Of a DNA stretch of 45,223 nucleotides, positions 21,815 through 30,274 are shown piece after piece. The stretch is from positions 1 to 45,223 of the IMG/VR virus record IMGVR_UViG_3300045975_000215. One strand, written 5' to 3'. Position 1 is the first letter of the stretch, and each line of letters opens with the position of its first letter. The stretch comes from a virus. The translations under genes were made by a program, and so were the position numbers. A model generated the notes under the pieces. That model was not told the DNA's origin and ran no database searches. It was given only the letters and a program-made list of their open reading frames with translations.

Positions 21815-22422
21815 CGCTATTCCACCCATCGATGCCTGTCGATGGCTCCTGGAACCACTTCCGCTATCGATGGGACGCGTTGCGCGACGGCTTCCCGCCG
21901 CCCAGCACGCTCGAGGCCGACGCGCTCGCACGCGATCTCACACGCTACCCGGAGGAATTTCGTGTGCGCTCAGTCGAACGCCTCGAGTTCGCCAAACTCG
22001 TCCCACTCAACCTCTGGGACGAAAACATCCCGGACCCCTATTCGCGGATCCTGCGCGACGCCACGACCGCCCTGGAGGCCCTGCACACGAAATGGGAGCC
22101 AGCCGGAACAATCCCACTCGGCCCGCCACAGGCACATGACGCGGCATTCGCTTTCTACCAGCTCGGGATGTTCACGCGACTGGTCGAACTACACCCCGAC
22201 GACGAGATCTTCCGCGAGCGCCTCATCGATGCCGCAGAGGTCTGGAAAGTATTCCTGGCCGGGTATGGCTGCCTCGGCATCTACGACGGCGAATTGCTGA
22301 CCTATCTGGTCGCCCGCGGAGACTCCATAGCACCCCCTAGAAAGGCCAAAGTTCCCAGAGTTCCCAGAAGTTCCCGCGGAACCGAGGAACGAGCACATGC
22401 ATCAGTTCCCGAGTTCCTATAG
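21811..22422 (+). CDS. Protein downstream of helicase, unknown function
   Basis: A 203-residue, mostly helical protein that starts in a four-base overlap with the helicase. It is rich in Trp, Phe and Pro in its first third ('WNHFRYRWDALRDGF'). The last 30 residues are basic and Ser/Pro-rich and are encoded by the GTTCC repeat cluster, so this tail may be shaped by the DNA repeats rather than by protein function. Primase or helicase-partner roles are possible from position only. Confidence 0.5.
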   Translation: MTLFHPSMPVDGSWNHFRYRWDALRDGFPPPSTLEADALARDLTRYPEEFRVRSVERLEFAKLVPLNLWDENIPDPYSRILRDATTALEALHTKWEPAGTIPLGPPQAHDAAFAFYQLGMFTRLVELHPDDEIFRERLIDAAEVWKVFLAGYGCLGIYDGELLTYLVARGDSIAPPRKAKVPRVPRSSRGTEERAHASVPEFL

Positions 22423-22476
22423 GAAACGGGAACTGTATGCGTGCGTTCTGGCACCTCCTGAGCAGTTCCGGTTCCC
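22351..22476. repeat. GTTCC repeat cluster, candidate replication origin
   Basis: Ten exact GTTCC/GGAAC units lie in 126 bases: seven forward (22351, 22360, 22370, 22405, 22413, 22465, 22471) and three reverse (22378, 22386, 22428). The first three forward copies are spaced 9-10 bases. A perfect 12-bp palindrome, TTCCTATAGGAA, lies at 22414-22425. It sits two genes after the helicase, partly outside coding sequence, and is an iteron-like candidate for the origin. Confidence 0.55.
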
Positions 22477-22483
22477 ACGAAAA

Positions 22484-22717
22484 ATGACCTCACAAAAACC
22501 TAGGCCAGCCACCCCAGTGACCCGCCGCCGCCAGGCCGTCTCCTGCCCAAACTGCAAATCCCGCCGATCCGACCTCCTCGACGTCCGCCCACTCCCCGAC
22601 GGATCCGTCCGACGCCTCCGCGAATGCTTCAGCTGCGGCACCGTCTTCACCTCCGCCGAACGCGCCGAAGACGCTTACCCAAAACGCTACCTCCGCGACC
22701 AACTAACAACCCGCTGA
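22484..22717 (+). CDS. NrdR-like zinc-ribbon protein
   Basis: A 77-residue protein with 'SCPNCKSRRSDLLDVRPLPD', then 'VRRLRECFSCGTVFTSAER': the pattern of the NrdR N-terminal zinc ribbon (CPxC, R-rich turn, ECxxC, FT.E). The NrdR ATP-cone is absent. Phages carry many such stand-alone ribbons, perhaps as regulators. I prefer the ATG at 22484; one at 22397 would add 29 residues encoded by the repeat cluster. Confidence 0.65.
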   Translation: MTSQKPRPATPVTRRRQAVSCPNCKSRRSDLLDVRPLPDGSVRRLRECFSCGTVFTSAERAEDAYPKRYLRDQLTTR

Positions 22718-22768
22718 TAGTTCGTTGGTCCGTGGGCGACTACATGCGCGCATTCTGTCGGCGAACGC

Positions 22769-23410
22769 ATGCCGACAGCAACTCAAGCGGCGTTACCAAA
22801 GCCAAAGCGCATCCGACACCGCACCGAGCGCGATCGCACGGACATCGGGACAGGTCTGGTCATCGGGCGCCTTCGCCATCCGAAAGATCTCGAGGCGCGC
22901 GGCCGCGGTCGAATGCTGCCAGCGTTCGAAGAAGTCGTGCGTCGCAGCGGACAGACCGGCCCGCTGTCGGGGCTGGCGAGCATTCCGGAAGGAAACATGC
23001 GCTTCTACCTGCTCGGTGTGTCGCACAAAGGCACGCCGGCGGTTGTCGGCGCGATGTGTTTCGGTGTGCATCCATCGACGGTGTCGAGCTGGCTCACGGA
23101 GGGCCGCGATCCTGAATGCCCGGATGCGCTGAAGCGGGAATTCGCGCGGCGCACGGACCAGGCGGTGGCATACGGGCGCGTCGAAGCGGAGCTCGAGGTC
23201 GGGCGCACCGATCCACTCTCGGCGTTGAAGTGGGGCCCGCTCGGCCGCACGACGAAGGACGTTCCAGGGTGGAGCGACGAGCGCCGGATCATGTTGACTG
23301 ACGGCGAAGGCGGTCCGCCGGTGTTCCGACTTCGGCTCGAGGTCGGTGACGGCTACGCGACGAAGCCGGAGCTGCCGCCGCGCGACGTGACAGACGAGGG
23401 CGCGGAATGA
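22769..23410 (+). CDS. Possible small terminase subunit (HTH protein)
   Basis: A 213-residue protein. A helix-turn-helix is visible at about residues 88-112 ('AVVGAMCFGVHPSTVSSWL'). After an Ala/Glu-rich helical stretch comes 'DPLSALKWGPLGRTTKDVPGWSDE', resembling the 'WL..GP.R..PGW' region of phage small terminase-like proteins. Small terminases bind the packaging site and hand DNA to the large subunit. The large subunit gene is about 9 kb away, after the surface-protein region, which is unusual. No strong ribosome site precedes the ATG. Confidence 0.5.
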   Translation: MPTATQAALPKPKRIRHRTERDRTDIGTGLVIGRLRHPKDLEARGRGRMLPAFEEVVRRSGQTGPLSGLASIPEGNMRFYLLGVSHKGTPAVVGAMCFGVHPSTVSSWLTEGRDPECPDALKREFARRTDQAVAYGRVEAELEVGRTDPLSALKWGPLGRTTKDVPGWSDERRIMLTDGEGGPPVFRLRLEVGDGYATKPELPPRDVTDEGAE

Positions 23411-24423
23411 CACCGCGAACGAAACTCGCCCTGATCGGGGCCGGCCTCGCCGCCGCGACGGCGACGATCCTCTACGTCCTCGTGCCCGAAGGGCAGCAGC
23501 CGACGATCTCCGGCTCGACGCCAGCCAACGTCGTCCACAACCTCAACTACGGTCAGCCGTGTCCGCCCGCCGGAAGCGCCGCGTGCGTCTACTCGGGCGA
23601 GTTCATCGTCCACACGCAAAGCTACGGCCTCTACGCGATCAACACGACGAAGGCGACGTGGGCGATTAACGCGAGCGGCGGGATGCAGACCGGCGTCATT
23701 CACAAGTTGCCCAACCAGCAGTCCGCCTGGATCGCGAACTGCAACGGGGACTTCTACCAGTCGTCGCAGTATGTCGTCGCCTCGGCTGGCGCGGCGAAGT
23801 GGGCGGTCAGCACGATCCCGAACGTGGCGCAGTCTGGCGGCTGTACGTCGGCGTCCGGTCTCGGCACGGACGGCGCACCGGCCACTGCGGTCTACTCGCT
23901 TTCAAGCGGCGGCAACCTCGCGGAGCGCGGCTGGCTGGTCCCCGGCGGCTACGGCGGGATCATCGAGGGCGACACGCTGTACCTCGACACGGGCGATGGG
24001 ATGTGGCTGCCGGTTGACCTGAACAGCTGCAACCCGAGCTGCGCCGCGCAGCCGAAGGTCGGGACACTTCCGGCGCACACCAAGCAGCTCGACATCAACG
24101 GCTACACCTACACGATCGCCGGAATTGACCAAACGCATTTCACGGCGACGCGCCAAGGCGGAGCGCTGCCGCCGACGCCGACCGCAGCTGCGCCGCCCGT
24201 GACGGTGCCGCCGGCGAGCTCGCACCCCTACGCCGACTACATCGAGGGGATCTACCAGGACGGGATCACCGGCGGCTGCGGGGCGAACGTCTTCTGTCCG
24301 GACAACCCGCTGACTCGAGGGCAGGCCGCGGTGTGGATCTGGCGGGCGAAGCACGGGGCACAGGCGCCGCCCAAGTGCGTGCCGGGGCGGTTCACGGACG
24401 TGCCTTGTCTGTCGACGCCATGA
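23407..24423 (+). CDS. Exported or membrane-anchored protein with C-terminal SLH domain
   Basis: A 338-residue protein. The N-terminus has Arg/Lys then a hydrophobic helix (residues about 7-26), a signal peptide or anchor. The middle (30-245) is beta-rich, with repeated 'NTTKATW...'-like strands and four or more Cys pairs. After a Thr/Pro/Ala linker comes an S-layer homology domain (about 275-333): 'HPYADYIEGIYQDGITGGC' then 'FCPDNPLTRGQAAVWI' and 'RFTDVP'. SLH domains bind cell-wall polysaccharide in S-layer bacteria. It could be a lysogen surface protein or a virion part gripping the wall. It starts in a four-base overlap with the HTH gene. Confidence 0.75.
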   Translation: MTPRTKLALIGAGLAAATATILYVLVPEGQQPTISGSTPANVVHNLNYGQPCPPAGSAACVYSGEFIVHTQSYGLYAINTTKATWAINASGGMQTGVIHKLPNQQSAWIANCNGDFYQSSQYVVASAGAAKWAVSTIPNVAQSGGCTSASGLGTDGAPATAVYSLSSGGNLAERGWLVPGGYGGIIEGDTLYLDTGDGMWLPVDLNSCNPSCAAQPKVGTLPAHTKQLDINGYTYTIAGIDQTHFTATRQGGALPPTPTAAAPPVTVPPASSHPYADYIEGIYQDGITGGCGANVFCPDNPLTRGQAAVWIWRAKHGAQAPPKCVPGRFTDVPCLSTP

Positions 24424-24436
24424 AGGAGGCGAAACG

Positions 24437-24916
24437 ATGAAACGCTGGCTGCTGGCTCTTACCCTGCTTCTGGCGGCGATTCCATGCGTCCGTGGTCAGA
24501 CGCCGACGCCGACGCCGGTACCCGACGAGCTGGACAAGGCGCAGATCTCCTGCAACTGGGTCACCGCTGCGGCGATCACCGCATCGACCGCCGAGAGCTG
24601 GGCGGCCGAGGCCACGGCGCCATGCCGGACCATCATCACCGACGGCGTCAAGCTGGTCTGCGCGACGATTCAGGCGGGCAGCGCAACGACGACGTCCACG
24701 GTGATCCTCGAGGTCAAGGGTTGCAAGCTGTGCGACTGGGTGGCGTACCCGCCGGTGAATCAGGCGCCGATCACCGACATCAGCTGCACGACGACGGGGA
24801 CGCGGACGAGCTGCTCGCGGACGTTCTCGGTCTCGGGCATCTACTCGGCGCGATGGCATCCGCTGACGCTCTCAAGCGGGACGCTGCTCGGACTGATTCG
24901 GGCGGCGACGCCATGA
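24437..24916 (+). CDS. Secreted protein, unknown function
   Basis: A 159-residue protein with a clear Sec signal ('MKRWLLALTLLLAAIPCVRG', cleavage likely near residue 20), then a Thr-Pro repeat and a beta-rich mature domain with several Cys. A GGAGG site lies 11 bases before the ATG. An exported protein is unusual in a structural region of a phage. No family recognised. It overlaps the next gene by four bases. Confidence 0.6.
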   Translation: MKRWLLALTLLLAAIPCVRGQTPTPTPVPDELDKAQISCNWVTAAAITASTAESWAAEATAPCRTIITDGVKLVCATIQAGSATTTSTVILEVKGCKLCDWVAYPPVNQAPITDISCTTTGTRTSCSRTFSVSGIYSARWHPLTLSSGTLLGLIRAATP

Positions 24917-26451
24917 CCAGGTCGCGCTTCTCCTGGCCGGTCTTCTGGGCGACGATCGGCGTCGGCCTGATGTTGAAGGCCGCGTGCGCGAAGGCGCAGG
25001 ACATAGTCGAGATTCCGTACGCGATTCAGGAGATCAATCTGACGATCCCGGCGACCGTTCCCACGGTGAATACGTTCCGGCTGACCACGATGCCGTCGAT
25101 CACCAGCAATCCGGTCGGCGGAGCGACGACGGGCGACGTGGACATCACTCTTGCCTGGACGACCCCGACCGACGACTTCGCGCTGGTCGGCAGCGGGACG
25201 GACTTCGAGTCGAAGGCGTTGCCGAATTGTCCCGGCGCGAACGACGCCCTGTACTACCTGACAGCGACGAACGCCTTCGGTTGCCGCGCCATCTCCGTCA
25301 CGGGAACCTCGACGCTCGGCGGCGACACGCTCTGGGCGGCGAAGGGCGACTCGGTTTGGGGGACAGCCAACGACACGGCGCAGATCGAGACGGCTGGCGC
25401 CAACGGGTCGATGTGCTGCAAGTACGATTCGGCGCAGACGCGCGGCGTCATCAAGGTGACTGCGGCGACGACGGCGGAGATCAGCGACGTCACCGTGGGC
25501 AGCGCGGAGAGCGCGGGGACGGCGACGGCGACGACGTATGCGCCGCCGGACCACAAGCACCAGCTCGTTCAGTCGACCAACAAACTCCTGGGCCGCACGA
25601 CGGCCGCGACGGGTCTGACCGAGGAGATCGGGGTCGGCGCGGGCCTGACCTTTTCGGCGCTGTCGCTCGGACGTGCCGCGTTGACTGGCGATGTGACGGC
25701 CTCAGCCGACTCCAACACGACGACGATTGCGAACGACGCGGTGACCTACGCGAAGCTCCAGAACGTCGCTGGTCAGTCGGTGGTCGGCAAGGCCGGGTCC
25801 GGTTCGGGTGACGCCGCGGCCATCACGGCGGGCGCGGCAGGGGATTTGCTCGGGATGCCGAGCAGCACGGTTGGCTTCAACGCGCCGAGCGCCTACAACA
25901 TCCCGACTGTTCTCTGCCGTCAAGCCGGGACGAGCGCGGTCAGCTCCGCGTCCGAAGTCGTCGTCGTAGCTTGTCAGATCCCGGCGCTCGGAACGACCGG
26001 CCTCTTTCACGTCATTCACCACGGCTACATGATCTACAACAACAACGCCGCCGACACGCTGCGGCTGAAGTGGAAGTACGGCTGCACCAACGGGACGGAC
26101 TCGACCGGCTGCACGAACGTGTGGGATTCCGGCGCGCAGGTTCCGTTCGGCTCAATCAGCGGCTCGGCGATGGCCTGGAACTTCGACTTCTACGTCTACG
26201 CGGACGGCTCTACGTCGGCGCAGATCGCGGGCGGAAACTACTGCGGCGGCTTCCGGGGCGGAACGATCACGAACTCGATCGGGTCGATCATCGCGAGCGG
26301 CAACATGGAATGCAAGGCGCTGATCCAGACGGGCGCGCTCGCGATCGATGCCAGCTCGGCGACGTACTTTCAATTCACGGCGCAATGGTCGGCGTCGGCG
26401 TCGACCAACGTGTACCACGCATCGCGGGGCTACGTCGAGGTTCTGCCTTGA
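24913..26451 (+). CDS. Tail-fibre-like protein with N-terminal signal peptide
   Basis: A 512-residue protein. Residues 1-28 look like a Sec signal ('[16 protein letters not shown]', then 'AKAQ' cleavage). The middle carries tail-fibre-type repeats: '[20 protein letters not shown]' followed by '[20 protein letters not shown]', a pattern seen in many phage fibres. The C-terminal third is a beta-rich domain with aromatic strands. Fibre repeats combined with a signal peptide are contradictory for an ordinary tail fibre, which is assembled in the cytoplasm. It may be an exported adhesin, or the N-terminal helix may anchor it to the virion. Confidence 0.7.
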   Translation: MTRSRFSWPVFWATIGVGLMLKAACAKAQDIVEIPYAIQEINLTIPATVPTVNTFRLTTMPSITSNPVGGATTGDVDITLAWTTPTDDFALVGSGTDFESKALPNCPGANDALYYLTATNAFGCRAISVTGTSTLGGDTLWAAKGDSVWGTANDTAQIETAGANGSMCCKYDSAQTRGVIKVTAATTAEISDVTVGSAESAGTATATTYAPPDHKHQLVQSTNKLLGRTTAATGLTEEIGVGAGLTFSALSLGRAALTGDVTASADSNTTTIANDAVTYAKLQNVAGQSVVGKAGSGSGDAAAITAGAAGDLLGMPSSTVGFNAPSAYNIPTVLCRQAGTSAVSSASEVVVVACQIPALGTTGLFHVIHHGYMIYNNNAADTLRLKWKYGCTNGTDSTGCTNVWDSGAQVPFGSISGSAMAWNFDFYVYADGSTSAQIAGGNYCGGFRGGTITNSIGSIIASGNMECKALIQTGALAIDASSATYFQFTAQWSASASTNVYHASRGYVEVLP

Positions 26452-28376
26452 GCCAATCGGGTCGCCGCCTTGCGCTCGCCGCCGCGACCGTTGGTGGGGT
26501 GCTCGCTGCGGTCTGGCTCGCGATTCCTGGTCGCGCTGCCACGACGTGGTACGTGTCCAACACCGACAAAGGCAACTGCACGACCGGATACTCGACTGCG
26601 TGCCAGTTCTCAGAGCTGTGGATGAAGACGATTGCCCCCGGCGACGTCGTCAACGTTGAGGCCGGGGTCTATCAGGGGGCGAACAATATGTTTGTCCCGC
26701 CCAGTACGGTCAGCGGGCAGGCGGGCAACACGATCACCTTCAACGCCCAGGTGCCGAACTCCAACGGGGTCTACGGCACGACGATCATCGATGGGGAGGG
26801 CGTCCGCCAGCCCGCGAGCATCTCGGGGAACGCCTATCTTGTCGTCAACGGACTGAACTTCGTTCGGGCGAGGGAGGTCGCCTGCGGCAGCGTCTCGAGC
26901 AATGCGACGTTCACCAACGCCGCCCACAACAACATCCTGAACAACGTGGGCATGGCGGTGGGGACGTTCTACGGAAATTCCGGCATCCTCACCCAGTACG
27001 GCAGCGCATACGACAACGAGTGCAACGACTGCGCGATCATCGGCGTTGGTCGCAAGGGGCCGTCATCGCAGGGAACCGGGGCCGCGACGACACACGATCT
27101 GATCACCCGCCGCCTCGTCACGATCTACGACGGCAACATTCACGTCGGCCCGAAGATGGCGATCTCGATCGCGTACAACTCGGACAGCGACAAGCACATC
27201 GATTCGCTGAACTTCTGGCGTAACCGCTCGTTGCCGTCGAGCTACACGCTGAAGGGTCACAACAGCTCGGGCGTGGACTACGGCGAGTATACGCGGGCGA
27301 CCGCGTCCTTCTGCCCATCCGGGACCTGCCAGAACGCGACGCCGTGCGGTACCGCGTACTCCTCCTACGCCCTCGACCAACCCTACGGTGTGATGGCGTC
27401 GGACACCTCCGCGTACAAGGGTCGGATCTACGGCGGGATCAACCTGATTCGCTTCGGTGATCGGACGGGCGGCATCGGGCAGTTCATCTACATGCCGCCG
27501 GGAAACAACGACAACATTCCGGGCGACCACGTCGGCCCGCTGGACGTGATCATTCAGGACGTGACGAACGTCTCGGGTCCAGGCGCGCCGACGATCAAGA
27601 CAGTCAATCTGGGGAACAACTCGACGTCGAATCCCGGCAACTTGATCGTCAGCCGCATCACGCAAATCAACCCGTCGGCGTCCGCCGACATCATCGGCTC
27701 GGACTGGACGATGGACGGCAACGGCGACGGGACGACCGGGGATGGGCCGGTCCGGCTCGCCGATGCTTCGACCTACCGCTACGACGCTTCGACCGGAGCG
27801 TCGAAGGCGAACAACTGCAAGCGGAAGAACGACGATGGGACGCTCTCCGCCACAGGCATATGGCCCTACCTGATGGACGCCGCGATCTTCGGCCTGATGA
27901 CGGACTACGGGATCCCCGAGCCGATCCACGTCAACGACCAGGTCTATGCGATTCTCGGCCAGCCGCCCGCCCCGTGCTTCTGGACGGGCGGCGGTACGAC
28001 GCCGACGAACACGCACACGTTCACTGCAACGTTGACGTTCACGCAGACTTTCACGCCGACCAGAACTTTCACTTCGTCTGCCACGCCGACCGCGACGCAC
28101 ACGCCAACCGCGACCAGCTCGCACACGGCGACGCGGACCCCGACCGGGACGCTGACCCCGTCGGCCACGGTGACTCAGACCTTCACGGCCACCCGGACGC
28201 CGACCAATACCTTCACGCCGACGCGCACCGGCACGCCGTCTGCCGACATGGCGACGTACCGTCACGACTTCTGCGTGTCGGTCAGCGGGAATCTGCGCCG
28301 CCTCGCGCAACCCGACCTGCGCGAAGAGCCGAAGAACGTCGGCGCGCACTACCACCCGTGCGGGGGCGGACGGTGA
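26448..28376 (+). CDS. Exported right-handed beta-helix protein with Thr/Pro repeat tract
   Basis: A 642-residue protein starting at TTG in an overlap with the previous stop. A signal peptide spans residues 1-31 (Arg-Arg, a hydrophobic run, then GRAA). The next part ('[12 protein letters not shown]', '[20 protein letters not shown]') is the start pattern of pectate-lyase-like parallel beta-helices, with rungs to about residue 450. Residues about 518-600 are a Thr/Pro repeat tract (TxTPT units), followed by a Cys-containing C-terminal cap. Such proteins bind or cut polysaccharides. Exported proteins with TP repeats are common in some environmental bacteria, so host origin is possible. Confidence 0.7.
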   Translation: MSQSGRRLALAAATVGGVLAAVWLAIPGRAATTWYVSNTDKGNCTTGYSTACQFSELWMKTIAPGDVVNVEAGVYQGANNMFVPPSTVSGQAGNTITFNAQVPNSNGVYGTTIIDGEGVRQPASISGNAYLVVNGLNFVRAREVACGSVSSNATFTNAAHNNILNNVGMAVGTFYGNSGILTQYGSAYDNECNDCAIIGVGRKGPSSQGTGAATTHDLITRRLVTIYDGNIHVGPKMAISIAYNSDSDKHIDSLNFWRNRSLPSSYTLKGHNSSGVDYGEYTRATASFCPSGTCQNATPCGTAYSSYALDQPYGVMASDTSAYKGRIYGGINLIRFGDRTGGIGQFIYMPPGNNDNIPGDHVGPLDVIIQDVTNVSGPGAPTIKTVNLGNNSTSNPGNLIVSRITQINPSASADIIGSDWTMDGNGDGTTGDGPVRLADASTYRYDASTGASKANNCKRKNDDGTLSATGIWPYLMDAAIFGLMTDYGIPEPIHVNDQVYAILGQPPAPCFWTGGGTTPTNTHTFTATLTFTQTFTPTRTFTSSATPTATHTPTATSSHTATRTPTGTLTPSATVTQTFTATRTPTNTFTPTRTGTPSADMATYRHDFCVSVSGNLRRLAQPDLREEPKNVGAHYHPCGGGR

Positions 28377-28591
28377 GCAGCGAGTACGCTCGGCTGAAGT
28401 TCGTCGCGACGACGGACGTCACCGCCAACGCATGGCGGGTGCTGGTCGTCGTGCCGGACGGGACGGAGTACGTGCTGCCGGTCGCGGCCGTCTCGCTTTC
28501 GGCGGACGCGGCGGAAGGCGGCCCGCCGATCCTATCGGTCGACGTTCCGGCGCCGATCATCGTGGTCGACACGCCGAGGGTGATTCGATGA
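28373..28591 (+). CDS. Small beta-rich protein, unknown function
   Basis: A 72-residue protein starting at a GTG overlapping the previous stop. Strongly beta: '[20 protein letters not shown]' reads as paired strands, and the C-terminus is Pro/Val-rich. It may be a small structural or fibre-linked protein. No family recognised. Confidence 0.5.
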   Translation: MSSEYARLKFVATTDVTANAWRVLVVVPDGTEYVLPVAAVSLSADAAEGGPPILSVDVPAPIIVVDTPRVIR

Positions 28592-28617
28592 ACCATCTCG
28601 CGAAGGAGGAATGAGAA

Positions 28618-29028
28618 ATGTCCGCGATGTCCGACTACCTGGAGGTGGAGATTCGGAAGCACGTCTTCCGCACCGGCACGTTCACGAAGCCGTCGGCGCT
28701 GTACGTCGCGCTGTACACGGCAGCGCCGTCGGACTCGGGCGGCGGCACGGAAGTCACGGGCGGCAGCTACGCGCGCGTGCAGCGCGATCCGCTCGACGCG
28801 AACTGGACCGCCGCATCGGCGACGGACGGGAAGACCGATAACGCGGCGGCGATCACGTTTCCCGCGCCAACTGGGAACTGGGGTCAGGTGACGCACTTCG
28901 GGATCTTCGACGCATCGACCAGCGGAAATCTCCTGTTCCACGGCGCGCTGCAAACGCCGAAGACGGTCAACGCTTCAGATCCGGCTCCGGAATTTGCGAT
29001 CGGCGCGCTGGCGGTGACGTTCGCGTGA
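28618..29028 (+). CDS. Phage structural protein, tail-fibre-linked family
   Basis: A 136-residue protein in a form seen across many phages: 'SDYLEVEIRKHVFRTGTF', 'PSALYVALYTAAPSD', 'GTEVTGGSYARVQ' and 'WGQVTHFGIFDA', ending in 'LLFHGAL'. Members lie with tail-fibre genes and are treated as virion structural proteins of unknown exact role. AAGGAGG precedes the ATG at 28618; the ATG at 28611 is too close to it. Confidence 0.7.
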   Translation: MSAMSDYLEVEIRKHVFRTGTFTKPSALYVALYTAAPSDSGGGTEVTGGSYARVQRDPLDANWTAASATDGKTDNAAAITFPAPTGNWGQVTHFGIFDASTSGNLLFHGALQTPKTVNASDPAPEFAIGALAVTFA

Positions 29029-29813
29029 CGGATCTCCCCATCTGGCTGCTGACCGAGCTGACGGCGCCCGCGCTCGAGGATCTGCTGGTCGGGGTGGACG
29101 CTCCGGGCGGCTCGGCGGCGGACAAGAAGCTCTCGATCGCGAATCTGATCACCGCGCTGCTGATCAACGACGTCGCGGTTCAGGTGAAGACGGTCGGCAG
29201 CGGCACGTATACGCCGACCGCCGGAATGAAGGCGGTCCTCGCTATAGCGGTCGGCGCGGGCGGGGGCGGTGACGCGGGGCTCGCGACCGACTCGGCCGGC
29301 GGCGGTGGCGGTGGAGGAGGAACCGTGATCCGGCTGCTGACCGCGGCGCAGATCGGGGCATCGAAAGCCTATGTCGTCGGTTCGCACGGGCTCGGACGGA
29401 CCTCCGCGCAGGCGTCTACGGCTGGCGGGGCGACGACGCTGGACGCGGCGGGGGCGCTGATGAATGCGGGCGGGGGCTCGCAGGGTTCCGCTGGCGCGCA
29501 GGCGGGGGCGCTCGGCGCGCAGGCCGCCGGTGGCGCGGGCGGGACGGCGGCGAACGGCGACCTGAACATGCCGGGGTTCCCCGGTCAACGAGGCGTGACC
29601 TACAGCGGCACGGCGGGAAACGGCGGCAGAGGCGGCTCGTCCAGGTTCGGCTTCGGCGGCGAGCGTCCGGCGAGCAACGTTGCCGGGGTGGTCGGCGGTA
29701 ACTACGGCGGCGGAGGCAGCGGAGGCCACGCCTCCTCCACTACGGATCGCAACGGGGCGAACGGGGCCGATGGCGTGCTCTGGCTGCTGGAGTTTCTGGC
29801 GGTTGCGGCGTAG
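29025..29813 (+). CDS. Glycine-rich tail fibre/adhesin protein, paralogue 1
   Basis: A 262-residue protein. An N-terminal helical region (1-45) with 'GSAADKKLSIANLI' resembles the tip-binding start of phage fibres. The remainder is dominated by Gly runs and Gly-Gly-X motifs ('GAGGGG', 'GNGGRGG', 'GGNYGGGG'), as in polyglycine-helix receptor-binding domains of phage adhesins. It ends in 'GADGVLWLLEF'. A paralogue with the same layout lies at 30240-31025. It starts at GTG overlapping the previous stop. Confidence 0.7.
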   Translation: MTDLPIWLLTELTAPALEDLLVGVDAPGGSAADKKLSIANLITALLINDVAVQVKTVGSGTYTPTAGMKAVLAIAVGAGGGGDAGLATDSAGGGGGGGGTVIRLLTAAQIGASKAYVVGSHGLGRTSAQASTAGGATTLDAAGALMNAGGGSQGSAGAQAGALGAQAAGGAGGTAANGDLNMPGFPGQRGVTYSGTAGNGGRGGSSRFGFGGERPASNVAGVVGGNYGGGGSGGHASSTTDRNGANGADGVLWLLEFLAVAA

Positions 29814-29827
29814 ATGTGGGAGTTCTG

Positions 29828-30274
29828 ATGCCAGCGAAGGGTAGTGGCGGATATGACGCCGCGCTGTACCAGTCCCCGATCTATCGGGTCTGGTCGAACA
29901 TGAAGAACCGCTGCTACAACCGCCGCCAGCAGATCGACTTCCAGCGTTACGGCGGGCGCGGCATTACCGTCTGCCACAAATGGCAGAAATTCTCAGGCTT
30001 CTTCGAGGACATGGCCGACACCTACCGCAACGGCCTGACGCTGGAGAGGATCGACAACAACTCCGGGTACTCAAAGCAGAATTGTCGATGGGCTTCACGC
30101 ATTGAGCAGGCCAACAACCGTCGGAGCAATCGGTCTTTCGTGATCGGCGGCGTGACGCGAACGATGGCGGAGTGGATCAGGCTGTCCAGCCTGAAGCCCA
30201 GCACGGTGCGGCAACGGTTCTACGGCCGGAATTGGCCTATTGAGCGTGCGCTCGGCGAGGTGTGCCATCGTTGA
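29828..30274 (+). CDS. Homing endonuclease-like protein (phage HNH/AP2-type)
   Basis: A 148-residue protein following a well-known phage pattern: 'YRVWSNMKNRCYN', 'YGGRGITVCHKWQKFSGFF', 'GLTLERIDNNSGYSKQNCRW', 'EQANNRRSNR', then a short DNA-binding tail ('MAEWIRLSSLKPSTVRQRF'). Such proteins are commonly annotated as HNH endonucleases. It lies between two fibre paralogues and overlaps the second one's start. It is less GC-rich than its neighbours and ends 35 bases into the second paralogue's frame. The ATG at 29828 was chosen over the GTG at 29816. Confidence 0.75.
   Translation: MPAKGSGGYDAALYQSPIYRVWSNMKNRCYNRRQQIDFQRYGGRGITVCHKWQKFSGFFEDMADTYRNGLTLERIDNNSGYSKQNCRWASRIEQANNRRSNRSFVIGGVTRTMAEWIRLSSLKPSTVRQRFYGRNWPIERALGEVCHR

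Noticed and set aside
22351-22476. CRISPR-like array
   Set aside because: The repeated units are only five to six bases, in both orientations and without equal spacers.
22397-22483. Upstream start for the NrdR-like protein
   Set aside because: The extra 29 residues are encoded by the GTTCC repeat cluster and do not look like part of the zinc-ribbon fold.
27063-28355. 430-residue minus-strand frame
   Set aside because: Antisense to the beta-helix gene; Arg/Val repeats come from the complementary Thr codons.
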